DNA of 64,000 bases. It comes from Lycocorax pyrrhopterus obiensis (lineage: Eukaryota; Chordata; Aves; Passeriformes; Paradisaeidae). Where the stretch lies: the NCBI GenBank assembly GCA_014706295.1, contig JACSVZ010000022.1:12976830-13040829 (forward strand), in the 5' to 3' direction. Both the position numbers and the translations under genes were made by a program. Shown here in pieces: positions 19,301-29,400 of the stretch (within the stretch, counting starts at the first letter, position 1; each line of letters begins with the position of its first letter). The notes under the pieces were generated by a model that worked only from the letters and a program-made list of their open reading frames with translations, did no database searches and had not been told where the DNA came from.

Positions 19301-19633
19301 CTCAGCATCCCGGGCCCTGCCCGCCCCTCCGGCGCGGCCCCTGTCAATGCTGACTCACGGAGAACAGCAGCGCTCGGGACCCGGGGCTCCAGCCCCGCGG
19401 GGCGGGCGGGCCCCGGGCGCGCTCATTGTTCACGGCAAGGCGGCCCCCGCCGCGTCCCCTCAGCCAGCGCCGGCCTAGGCCCGCCCGCGCCCCCCACAGG
19501 GCCCCGCCTCACCCTTGGCCAGCGCCACGGTGGAGTTCTCGGTGTCGATGGTATAGAGGATGCCCTCATAGCGGATCTGCGCCTTGGAAATCAGGCTGAT
19601 CTTGCTGCCGATGTAGGGGGTCCCCGAGCTCAT
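10218..19633 (-). CDS. LSM14B: LSM14 homolog B (LSM14B / RAP55B), 8 constitutive exons, complete
   Basis: mRNA-binding protein of P-bodies and stored mRNPs; LSM14 proteins bind DDX6 and 4E-T and repress translation, with LSM14B prominent in oocytes. Exons, 5' to 3' on the - strand: 19633-19513, 15930-15767, 15416-15281, 12919-12749, 12630-12550, 11558-11397, 11225-11072, 10389-10218. They join in frame to 386 codons plus TAA, close to the 385 I recall for human. Order: N-terminal LSm domain (about 3-90, [20 protein letters not shown]); Ser/Pro-rich linker; arginine-rich patch near 217-232; DFDF box (about 252-278, [20 protein letters not shown]); FFD box (about 315-325, [11 protein letters not shown]); TFG box (about 332-348, [16 protein letters not shown]); C-terminal RGG repeats (about 352-368). 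It is LSM14B rather than LSM14A because of the [17 protein letters not shown] linker and the short RAGTGRV end. Confidence 0.96.
11072..11225 (-). CDS. LSM14B: LSM14B exon 7 (FFD box)
   Basis: Encodes [20 protein letters not shown], an acidic stretch, then [20 protein letters not shown] to ELKS. Donor CTAG|GTGAGT, phase 2. The FFD box is the segment that contacts partner proteins in the LSM14 family. Confidence 0.95.
11397..11558 (-). CDS. LSM14B: LSM14B exon 6 (DFDF box)
   Basis: Acceptor TTTCAG|GAAACA; encodes [20 protein letters not shown], then the DFDF box [20 protein letters not shown] and KKKLNFK. Donor AAAG|GTTTGT, phase 1. Confidence 0.95.
11594..11687 (+). mobile_element. MIR-type SINE remnant in LSM14B intron
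   Basis: The run CATGACTTGCTCAAGACC, then an insert, then AGGGATAGAACTCAGGAGTT and CCAGTCCTGTGGTTAGGCCA follows the 3' half of MIR/CORE SINEs (ACTTGCCCAAGGTCA ... GGATTCGAACCCAGG ... CTAACCACTA). Heavily mutated, so an ancient amniote insertion. Confidence 0.6.
12550..12630 (-). CDS. LSM14B: LSM14B exon 5
   Basis: A 27-codon exon: acceptor GTTCAG|TAGATA; encodes [20 protein letters not shown] then RPQRRRS. Donor TCGG|GTAGGT, phase 1. Begins the basic patch. Confidence 0.93.
12749..12919 (-). CDS. LSM14B: LSM14B exon 4
   Basis: Acceptor TTCCAG|GTGCTG; encodes [20 protein letters not shown] onward to QANSKAS. Donor AGCG|GTATGT, phase 1. Holds the conserved [12 protein letters not shown] element. 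Confidence 0.94.
14703..14819 (-). CDS. LSM14B: Candidate LSM14B cassette exon (39 codons, alternative)
   Basis: Between exons 3 and 4, the - strand has a strong pyrimidine tract ending CTCTTTAG at 14820, then 117 bp without a stop, then donor AAGG|GTAACA. The exon is phase 1 at both ends, so it can be included or skipped without changing the frame. It encodes [20 protein letters not shown] followed by [19 protein letters not shown], a Ser/Pro-rich acidic stretch suited to the linker. The donor lacks the usual G at +5, which fits regulated inclusion. Not proven; RNA data would decide. Confidence 0.6.
15281..15416 (-). CDS. LSM14B: LSM14B exon 3
   Basis: Acceptor TTACAG|TCTTCA; encodes [20 protein letters not shown] onward to QQYAASLGL plus one base. 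Donor TTAG|GTAAGT, phase 1. Linker with aromatic and serine residues. Confidence 0.95.
15767..15930 (-). CDS. LSM14B: LSM14B exon 2
   Basis: Acceptor CTCCAG|TGCGAT; encodes [20 protein letters not shown] then the [20 protein letters not shown] stretch to AIVQ. Completes the LSm domain. Donor CAA|GTAAGT, phase 0. Confidence 0.95.
16035..16052 (+). repeat. (AAC)6 microsatellite
   Basis: Six uninterrupted AAC units in LSM14B intron 1. Confidence 0.9.
19513..19633 (-). CDS. LSM14B: LSM14B exon 1 (codons 1-40)
   Basis: ATG at 19633-19631; encodes [20 protein letters not shown] onward to VALAK. Donor AAGG|GTGAGG, phase 1. This is the first half of the LSm fold. Confidence 0.95.
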
Positions 19634-19960
19634 GGCGGCGGCGGAGCCGGGGGAGGGAGGTGGGGGCGGGCGTCCCAGAGCCGCGCGGAGCCGCCGCGCC
19701 GCCCACGCGCACTGCGGAGCCGGGACCCTGCCGCGCGCGCCTTATATAGGGCGGAGGGAGACGGGCCGGGGGGGGGCGGCGGGGGCGTGATGCGATAACC
19801 GCGCATGCGCCGCGCGCTATTGACCAGACGGGAGAGACGGGGTCAGACTGGGAGGGGCGGGGAACACCCGGGGCCCGCGTCACGTGACCAGCGCGAGCGA
19901 GGGTGCCACGTGCGCCGCGGGGCGGGGCGGAGCGGGGCGGAGCCAGGCCGGGCGGGGCGG
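19634..19960 (-). promoter_or_regulatory. LSM14B: LSM14B core promoter and 5'UTR
   Basis: On the - strand a TATA box, TATATAAG (19748-19741), lies about 110 bp before the ATG and predicts initiation near 19712. Further upstream are a perfect NRF1 palindrome GCGCATGCGC (19801-19810), a palindromic E-box GTCACGTGAC (19879-19888, USF/TFE type), a second CACGTG (about 19907-19912) and clustered GC boxes (19918-19960). The combination inside a CpG island suggests a housekeeping promoter with a focused start. Confidence 0.65.
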
Positions 19961-20044
19961 GAGCGCGCGCGCTTCGCTTCCCGCGCTGCCGCGGCTGAGG
20001 GGAGCGCGCGGGGGGGGCTGAGGGCAGCTCTGTGATCTCGAACC

Positions 20045-20148
20045 TGTGCCACTGCCCCTTGTGTGCCACTGCCCCTCGCCCGGGTGGCACTGCCTGTGTG
20101 GCACTGCTCCTCACTCGTGTGTCGTTGCCCCTGGCTCCTGTGGCAGAG
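20045..20148 (+). repeat. Minisatellite with ~20-bp unit
   Basis: Five or so imperfect copies of a unit like TGTGCCACTGCCCCTYGC occur from 20045 (second copy at about 20062), with later copies reading TGGCACTGCC and TGTCGTTGCCCCTGGC. It lies just outside the LSM14B promoter. Confidence 0.7.
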
Positions 20149-20499
20149 CTGCTGTCACACAGCGCGGGGAGAAAGGGATCATCGCCTTCCCGTCACAGAA
20201 CAGCCATGGCCGCCTCTGCCGGAGCCCCTTCACCCGCCGGTGCCGCGGTTGGTGCAGAGCCGCGGGTGCCCGGCGGGCCCTGCCGTGTGCGGGTCCCCCC
20301 GCGCCTTTGTTCGGCTGGCCCGGCGCGGGTCACCCCGGCGCAGTCACCCCGTGCCAGGCCGCAGCTGGAGGATGGGACCGCTCCGTGCGGCGTCTCCCGG
20401 GAGCTCCCCGGCTCCCCAGCCATCTGCGGGTCAATGAGAGACAACCGGCAGCATCTGGCAGACACGGCCACAGGAGGTGAAATCACTCACCAGCGAGAG

Positions 20500-23400
20500 G
20501 GTGGACGGGGATCAGGCAGGGCAGTTGCATTTGGGGCAGCGGGTCAGAGTGCACAGATCTCACTAATTTGTGTGACGCAAATGAATAAGATGCAAACCCA
20601 GCAGCCGGGGACAATACAGCGGGAGCCATTGTCTGAGTGCAGGGACGTTCGCTGGAGCTGCAGGCGCCCATGCCTTGGTTACATGTCTTCCATCAGCGGT
20701 ACAACAGCGACACGGGAGAACGCAGTCCACAGGTTTATCCCCGTGTCAGGACGCCCTGCGTCCTTGCACACCATGGCTCGGAGAGCTGCTCTCCCAATGC
20801 CCCAAGCTGTCTGCCCTGTGACCTTATGTATTTTATGGTGTTACTCTTCATGCTGTTTATACAGCCTGAAGAGCAGCTCTCCCCGCCTGAACAGGGCAAA
20901 TGCTTCCTTTCCACTCGTACAGGCACACGTGTGCGGTCTTTTCCTTGTTAAATTGTTCTAGCATAGAGTTCCTAAAAAAATATAAAGAAAATAAAAATAT
21001 TAATTGGAAAAGCAGTAATTTTGAATAAGAAAGTCAGCCCTTAAAGTCAACCCTTCTAGATTTTTAGCTCAGCCTTAAGTACAACTTACAGAGGGAAAGC
21101 AGAGATTCATTTTTTACTGCAGTAAACAGTGCCCTTTAGCGGGCAAATTGCTGGTTAGAAACTTCCCTGATGAAAAAACTCCTCTAGTTCCTCTGTACGA
21201 GGAATATCTAGTTTAGCTATGTGGAAAAGTTCAAATGGAGAAAAAATAGGGAAAGAAATAATAGAAAAGAGAAAAAATGTGGCTGCTCAGTTTGGGGCAG
21301 CCACAAAAAATTATTTATAATGAAAAAATTATGTCAGTAGCGCAACCAAGGTAGACAAACAGTACTCCCTCTTTTGGCTTAGATCCTCCAACTCCACAGT
21401 ATGTTTAACTTGATGTTTCTTATTTCCACTCTTAAAATATTCTTTAGAAACAGTAAATGGGTCTCCATGTTTTGCAGTTCAATTCATTTTTTTCTTTAGG
21501 CAAACCAAAATGTCACCAGTTCATAAGCACCTGTAGTTCCAGTACTTTGTTATTTATTCAACACAAGGTAATATTATGATTGTTTTATTCCTTCACTTTT
21601 TGGGGGTTTTTTTTGTTTTTTGAATACCAGGAAAGAAAAAGACAGTCACAGGTACCAGTACAGTGATGTGGAACCTGCAGGAAGGCTAATTAAAGCAGTG
21701 TGGAAAAAGAAAACTACACCAAGATGGCATGACCTATACACTGGTAAGGAGAGATATGCAAACATACAGAATTTTAGTTATAATCACCATGGCCATAAAT
21801 CAGCTGGCTTCTGAAAGATACTCTTATTGTAATGAATTCCCTCAATGTCTTGTGTTTGACAGCAGTCAGAGATAATAAGTGATCAGCAAGAAGAAATATG
21901 ACACCTGACATTTTAAGTGGCCTGTTAGTATTATTTATTCTGCTAAAAAATACAGTTCTTCATCCACTAAGTGTTGAAAGGGGGAAGGAAAGAGCATCTT
22001 TCACTGTGTAAATTCATGACAAGTGTGCTATCCCGGGCATCCCTCATATGAAGAGGGAACATTTGGCTGCATATGAAGAAGCTGACTGCAGTTCATCACA
22101 GCACTAGGAAGAAACCTGGCAGAGAGGTGCCTCGTGATCACAGCAGACACAGGATTCACATAACAGTCATTTGGAATACAGGTAACTGTGGTCTATGGAG
22201 AATGGAGGTAGGGTACAGTCAGACCATGTAACTGCATAGCTAATTCATTTACAGGAAAACCTGTGTTGCCAGAACTCAGGAGACACCCGTGGCAGCTGGA
22301 AGGCAACTAGAGGCATTTAGGAGGGTCACCACCCATATATCTAAGCACAAGAGAGAACTTGTGTAGTGGATGATAGCCACATCCACAGAAACGTGAGCTG
22401 AACTGACTCAGGTGAGTTCTGGCAGAGTTAATGACAGACCAGCAGTTGGCAGAGCACCTGTAACAAGCTCCAGCTGCTGGAAGAAGGGAGCCAGGCACTG
22501 GCTGCTGAAGCATCACCTCTTGCACCTGGGGACAGTGGGATGCGTTTGCAGTTGGTGGCAAAAAAAGAGGAAAGAAAAGAAACAATCATGGAAAAATGGA
22601 GGAAGTGAAAATGGAACAGAGATTTGAATTTGGGTGTGGCAAACAAAACAAACGATACAAAGGAAGGGAGAAATGTTTGAGCCCTAGAGGAAGAGATGTT
22701 AGAGCAGTAGTTTCAAAATAAGATTATAGTAGCTGCAGGGAAGGAGGGGAAAGTCACCAAGTACAGAACACAGTTCTGTAGAGGTGTGGGAAATGGGCAG
22801 TAGAAAAGAGACCAGGAATGAAGGAGGGGCTAGAACAGGATGGAGAAACACAAAAGATTCTGGAAAGATGAGAAGGAAAAAAATGATCTATCCTTGTAAA
22901 GGCATTTATTCTACACAAAGAAAAGCTGATGAAGTAGAATAAAGCATGTAAATTCAACTGAATGAAACTAAAATAAAGGGAAGAGAGAGGGATGGAGAAT
23001 GGAATAAGGATAACGAAAAATGGAAATATTAATAAGTAGAAAAAATGGGAGACTTGGTAACCTGTATTTAGATAATGTGGGCTTCATACAATTACTTTCT
23101 CAATTTCCCGCAGTCTAAGAAAAGGAGATACAATGATGTATGGAGGAAAGAGTTTCCTTACATTAGTTTGTCTTACATCTCAGGAAAAGGGGTTTGTCTT
23201 CTGAAAAAAAAATCCATCCAAACAATAAGTGTTGTTTTCTTTTTTATTTCAGAAATAAATACAGAGACTGTAATACCTGTAATGCTGTTCTGTCCGCTCT
23301 CCCCCTTCTCTTTTTCTCTTTTCTCAGTTTTGAGTCTGTGCCTCAGGCATTTTAATTTTGACATCTTTCATTCCACCCCCATATATCAAATTTAAAGTCA

Positions 23401-26400
23401 GTTTAACTCCTGGTTTTAAATGAAATATTTTATAAAATGTCATAGTTTTAGGCTTATGGGGGTTTGACTCTCTTAATTAATGCCTCGACTGTGTACTCAG
23501 TGGCACTGGCATAAATCTGCATTTTTCCATTGCACTTCTCAGCATTGCACAATCAAGACAAAATATATTTTACCAGTGAGGAGGAGATGACAGAGAGATT
23601 AAACTTCGTATCCAGACCCACAGAGTTTGTGAGCATGAAAGTGAAACCACACTTTGGGCACTGTTTATTTGAATGCTCCAACTGGATGAAATACAAACAT
23701 AAGAGAAAGAAATGCTCACATGAGTTTGGCTGAAAACAAACTTATTTTGTACAGATACACAGTGTTTATAATGTATGATGTCAGTATCTGAGATAAGGAA
23801 TTACCTATAAAGATTAAAAAAGCAGCATTTTGTATTACTTACTAGAATTTACAGGCTCTTAACCTACACTTTAACCAGCTTTATTGTAAATACGCTCATG
23901 TTAGAATGATGCATTTTTATTTTCTTGTTCCATGAATGCATGCAATCCCACTTTTCATGCTGTAGTCTGTTATTCTTTTCCCCGAAAAATCGACCGCTTT
24001 CTAAAGGGAAATGCAGTTCCTTGCTATAATGTAAAATGATATTTTCTTTTGTACTTGTGAAAATCCAGTGGTAAAATTACAAAAACATGCTGGAGAATTT
24101 TTCTGTTTGTGTAGCACTTCCATGTGGAAGATTCAAATTACCAGTCTGACTTCTAAGCTCTTCAGTTTTTTAAGGTATATCAGTATATCCACTTTAATGG
24201 GTGGGATAAGCCAACAGTGCTGTTCTGACCTGTCCAGTCTTTGCTGTTTATATGCCATGAATCTACTTAAAAGTTGTGTTTGATTGCCTGAATCTATCGA
24301 GGTTAGAAGTCACTTTTGATGCAACAGAGTAAGGAGGGAACATAGATTTACTTGTTTTTATAAAACTGAATCTCGGACATGTGTAACATCTTTTATTAGA
24401 AGGAACACAAACTGCTATTCCAGCCTTTCCACACGCACACCACTCCACCAGTGTTTACCTTATGGAAATGAGACTAAAACCCACACTCAGTACTAGACAT
24501 AAGACTGAGAACACAGCCCAAAATCCTGCCTGCTCTTGCAGTTCACTTCATCATTGAAGTATTGGGGAATGGAGCAGTTAAGGAAGTCAAGTTCCTTTTA
24601 TACCGAGGCTTTCTGGATCATGAATGGCAAGATGAAGTTATCCTGGCTGAGTAGGTAGTAATTTATTCACAGATGTGGAAGCTGGATATAATTTTAAGAG
24701 ATCCTTTCATGAAGACAATTAAATGGATAGTGTATGTGATACAAAAAAGGTTGACAAAGCCGAAGTTTGCAGTTTGGTGACAAAAGTTGAAGGATGAAGA
24801 CTTTTAAGTCAGACACATTCTTAAAAAGGCACTTATGCATCTATCTCCTGTTGAAAAGAGTAAGAGGATTCAGACCTAAGTTTAGAAATAATTAGGGCAT
24901 AAAGAGATATAGTTGTCTATCTAGGAGAGTGGGGAGCACAGAACAGTGCCTAAGATATTAAATTCCATTAGGAGAAATTTCTGACTGGGTTTTTTGCTGC
25001 ATAGGATTCTTTTCCTTGGAAAATGTTGCACTGAAGTGTGGCAAACCTCGGTGTATCCTCGCAGATGCACTGATGTGAAGGCATGGGATGAAAGTGGGAT
25101 TTCATGAAGTTCTTCCAGGCATGAAGTGAGCAAAAAGTGGATTGAAGACACACTGCAATGAAAAAAAAAAGGAAGTAATAAATGGAGAAAGGAAGCAAAA
25201 AATTGTGTTACAGGGATGAAATGCTGCAGAGGATTAGTCTGCAGGGAAAGATTTTGTAGAGGTTTACATTTGTGCATTAACCGGGAGAATAAGAATCTGT
25301 GTATTGAGCCTCATGCCCAGCTTTCTGAGAGGTTCAAGAGCTGCAGTGATAACCAATGATCTAAATCCACTTCTGGGCTGAAGAGAGCCCAAGTTACAAC
25401 CAGACTGTCCCAACTGACCTACTTGGTACACTTGACAGTGTCTCAGTGGAGAGACCACGGAGCAGATGGGAGTACAGCCTGATATATCACTCTGGGACCA
25501 GTCTTTTCTGAACAAATCAAATGTTTTGGAGAGTACAAAACATACCGCAGACCCCTGGATGCTGCAGACCAGCAAATGTCACTATTCCCTGGACAGAAAT
25601 CTACCTTCATCAGCAGGGTTTGGCTAAAATTCCAGAAAGCTCGACAGCAATGTTTCTTTAAGGGCTCCTTCTTCCCTCTCTGAATTTTTCTTTCTCTCCA
25701 AATGATTGAACACATTCCACCTATCAGTACTGAGCACTATTTCCTTGGCACTGAGGCTTCAGTGGGGTTGAACCAAGACCCTGCTGCACAGCTCTTGCTG
25801 TGAAAATCAAACCATAGGGCAACAACGGATATCACTGGGCTGAGAATGTGGAGGAAAGAGTTCTTTATGAGATGTTTTAGTTCAGAGACCTCATTTGTAT
25901 TAATTCTTTACAGTGGACTCTTCTTCAGCCAAAGAATCTCCCTCTCCTTACCTGTTTTACAAATAAGTTGTAGATTCAGCTTCTTTCTGTTCGGTGAGGT
26001 AAGGGATCATTTTACCAGCCTTGGCAGTGTGCTGTTCTTTCCCTGCACAACATCTGCTGCAGTTTTCATGGCTTGAATTGTTCCTGGACTTGTTTTAAAA
26101 GCCATGTTTCAGAAATGTCTTTGAGGATATAAATTATTAGTCATTGTTTTATCTTCTAGGGTGTTCTACATTTATCTTCCTTATTTTCCTTTTAAAAAAT
26201 AAGACTAAAGAGGCTTTGGAGTTTAAAGTTTATAGGTTTTAATCCAGGTTTAGGTTAAAGTTACCAAGAATGATAAAGTAATTCATAGCAATAGGATTTT
26301 AGTGCAGTTTCAGAAAGTAATTTATTTTTGTATGAAAATAAACTGGGATTTAATCTCCTTCTAACTCATGCTTCTCTTTGCCATTGTAGTATTTGTGTAC

Positions 26401-29400
26401 ACACTTTTCACACACATGAAAATTCTGACATTTACTGTTCCAAAGCCTTTGCATTATTTGTGCTTCTTACCTCATTTTTCTATCACTGCATGTATGACAA
26501 GGTGTTTGATATTTAGTGCACTTTTAAACCACATTTTTTTCTGTAAAGTAACTAAAAAATCCGAGATTTGCTTTTTCAATTTTCTCACTTGATTCTGATT
26601 AATATGTTTAATTTTTTTCCAGAACACCTCACATCTTCATCTTGGACTCTGCATCTTACTCAGCAGCACCCTCAACATTTACTCTGCTTATGACATCACC
26701 TGTGCCAAACTTTCAAAGGCTGTTTGGGACACACAGTTGCTAGTAGGACATTTCGAAGACAGAAGGTTTGTGCAAGTTTAACTTGGAGCATGAACTGGTC
26801 TGAAGACTAGTGACAGCAATTTTGTTACACTTCTGTGGCATTGGAGGAGTACTGCAAGGTACCCCATACAAACAAAACTGACGGTAAGGAACAACTTAAC
26901 ATAACTCCCTTGGCCCTCCATCTGGGTGTGTCATTTCCTTTGGGTTGGAAGTTTTGCCCATCTTGTCTTTTAAGAGATAAAATCTTTGTCTGACTTGCTT
27001 CAAAACATGCTCTAGTTTCTTCAGGCAACTTATGGGAACCTGCCCATATTTAACTGAGTTAGTTATTTCATTTGTTTGCAGTTTCCAAAATGGGCAAAAG
27101 CTTATTAAAGGAATAGGGGCAATTCCAGAACTCTGTCTCTGATAGTGAGAATATATTTTAGGTAGTGTAAGAAAGTAATCTGTAGTCTAGAATCATATCT
27201 CTAACTATTTAGACTGCTGAAGAATCCAGAAAAAAAAAAATAAACTTGCCTAGTAGCCTTTCTAGCTGTGTTTTCATTAAGTCTGAGGCAGCTCATAAGG
27301 AAGCTGTGGCATGATTTATTTTAATCAGTTATTACAGAAGAGTCATTAAAAAAAGCAAAACAAAAACTCGGCAAAATCTTCCTTACATACTTTTTGCATT
27401 CCAAATCCACAAAAAGTTTAGATAAAATCTCATTTCATTACAACCAAAACAAACCTCCTGTACTAGACTGCTTTCATTTTTTTTCTGTAAGTGATGATGA
27501 TTCCATACCTCTTCTGTCTACACTGACTTTCCAGTTCAGTGTCTTTTGTGTCTGTTTATAATCTCACTAAGGTTAGTCAGGAATTCTATTGTCTCCTAAG
27601 GCTTGGTAAGAGCATTTGACAGACTGTGAACTAGAGATGGAGGAGGGAAAATGATTTAGCCGTTTTTGTCATCTGAAGATGACTTTCAGAACTGCTTGCA
27701 CAGATGATTATTCTTCCAGTTCAAATGTAAAAGAAACTGGATTTTTCCCTATGTATTGAACATATGCTAAAAGTTTTACCAACTTTACGGCCTGTTAGTT
27801 TCATTTGATATTACTGTTGAGCTAAAAAGTGTGTATTCAGGCACACACGGAATCTTCTTTAGAAATAACTCTTCTATCTTAAAACAGAGGAACCATGGGG
27901 CTACTGAATGATTTAGATAAAGAGTGTGTCCAGCTCTGCTCCTGTAAGTTACAGTCTCTAGGCATTGTGATATCAAATTCCATAGGACAAATGTTTTCAT
28001 CTACAGCAACTGCTGTTTCACAACTGAAATGTGGCATTGGCTGTACCTGTTCTTGGCACTGACCAAGAACAAACAAGATGAAGATTCATCTTTGGTTCTT
28101 TCACTTATTTTTATTTACGTATTTTTGAAGGCCAGTGAGTGGAGGGAAGCATATAAAGGAGGAGGATAGCACCAATTGCCATAACTGGTCAATTCTTAAG
28201 TGTGTCCAACTCTGAATCGAGAGGGCAGGAATCTATTACTGGAATATCCATGGTATGATCTATCATTTAGGTTGTCTGAGGATATATTGTTGATAAAACA
28301 TCCCTGGCAGGATGATACTTTGCTCACAAAGACTCACAGAAAAATTGAAGCAAAACCTGCCAAAGTCACCTCTCGCTAAAAAGAAATATTTCAAACATAT
28401 TCTAACAGATCCTGACTGTAAAATGTGCAAATTGGATTTCCAGTAATGAGACCCATCAGTAGGCACATTTTCTTGACATATTCTGTCTTGGAAATAGTGA
28501 TTCAATTTTCCAAAAGTCCTTTAATTTGCTTAGAGAGGAAAGCATTTTCATTTTGCCCAGTCAGTTCTAATAATTTGCTAAATTCAAAATATGTGAAATT
28601 ACTGAAGCTGGTTGTAGTGACCAGAAGGACCTCTAATCTTCTAATAATATTTTTCTTTTCCCCATGAATCATGTAGGCTTGCACAAGAAATTTTTCAGAA
28701 CAGAGAAAACACAAATCTTTGTTGACATGCCGGCTGCTTGTCTCTTCCACAGACAGAATTCTGGATATTTGCTAGAAATCCCCTTCAGAAAGTTTGCTTT
28801 AGGAATCTCTGTTAGCTGCTGGGGTGTGTGGTTAGAAACTTGCATTTTCTTCTACAAGTAAAGTTCCTTAGGAATTCCCTTACAGATGAGTCTGGGTATT
28901 GATCCTTCCTATCTTGGGAGTAACAAGCATGACGAGCTAGATGAAGAGCAGTTGGGAAAGAAAACCAGCTTTCTACAGCTCTCTTATACTTTAAAGCCTT
29001 GAAGGGTTTCAAACAATAATCCTTTATCCCACAGTATATTCTCCAGGCATTTTCTTTTGGGCACCAGATGTTGAGTTGCGTGGACTTTGGAATATCTCAG
29101 GAGAGCCACACATAAATAACTCCTGTGTGAATTGCATGTAGCATGTTCTAGTGGCCCAGTCTTCTGTCCCATAAACACTTAGGAGATTGCCAAGGCAGTT
29201 GTGTGCTCAGCTAACTTTTTGGTTTGAAAACCAAGCTCATAAGTAGTGACCCTCTAACAGATATTTTCTATGTCTTTCCCAATTAATAACTAGGTATTGT
29301 TAAATACCTTGGGTTTAAAAAGAGGATATCCCTTAAGTTGTCACATAATATATTTATTCAATCAAATATATTTTATGAAAAGAAGAGTTGTTTGTTTTTC

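Larger units (their letters stand above)
10390..19512 (-). other. LSM14B introns
   Basis: Introns lie at 19512-15931, 15766-15417, 15280-12920 (containing the candidate cassette exon), 12748-12631, 12549-11559, 11396-11226 and 11071-10390. All are GT-AG. Besides the cassette exon, the MIR remnant and an AAC repeat, I see no further gene or mobile element. The 3' third of the LSM14B CpG island extends into intron 1 (about 19000-19512). Confidence 0.8.
19000..20450. promoter_or_regulatory. CpG island over LSM14B exon 1
   Basis: CpG density rises sharply from about 19000, peaks at 19480-20000 and fades by about 20450. The long open frames through it on both strands (for example 18974-19798 + and 20032-20961 +) are by-products of high GC content. 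Confidence 0.75.

Noticed and set aside
18974..19798. 274-codon open frame on + over LSM14B exon 1
   Set aside because: Antisense to the real exon inside a CpG island; disordered composition only.
20032..20961. 309-codon open frame on + beside the LSM14B promoter
   Set aside because: Starts in a minisatellite and GC-rich DNA; the protein has no recognisable domain. A divergent noncoding transcript is possible but unsupported.
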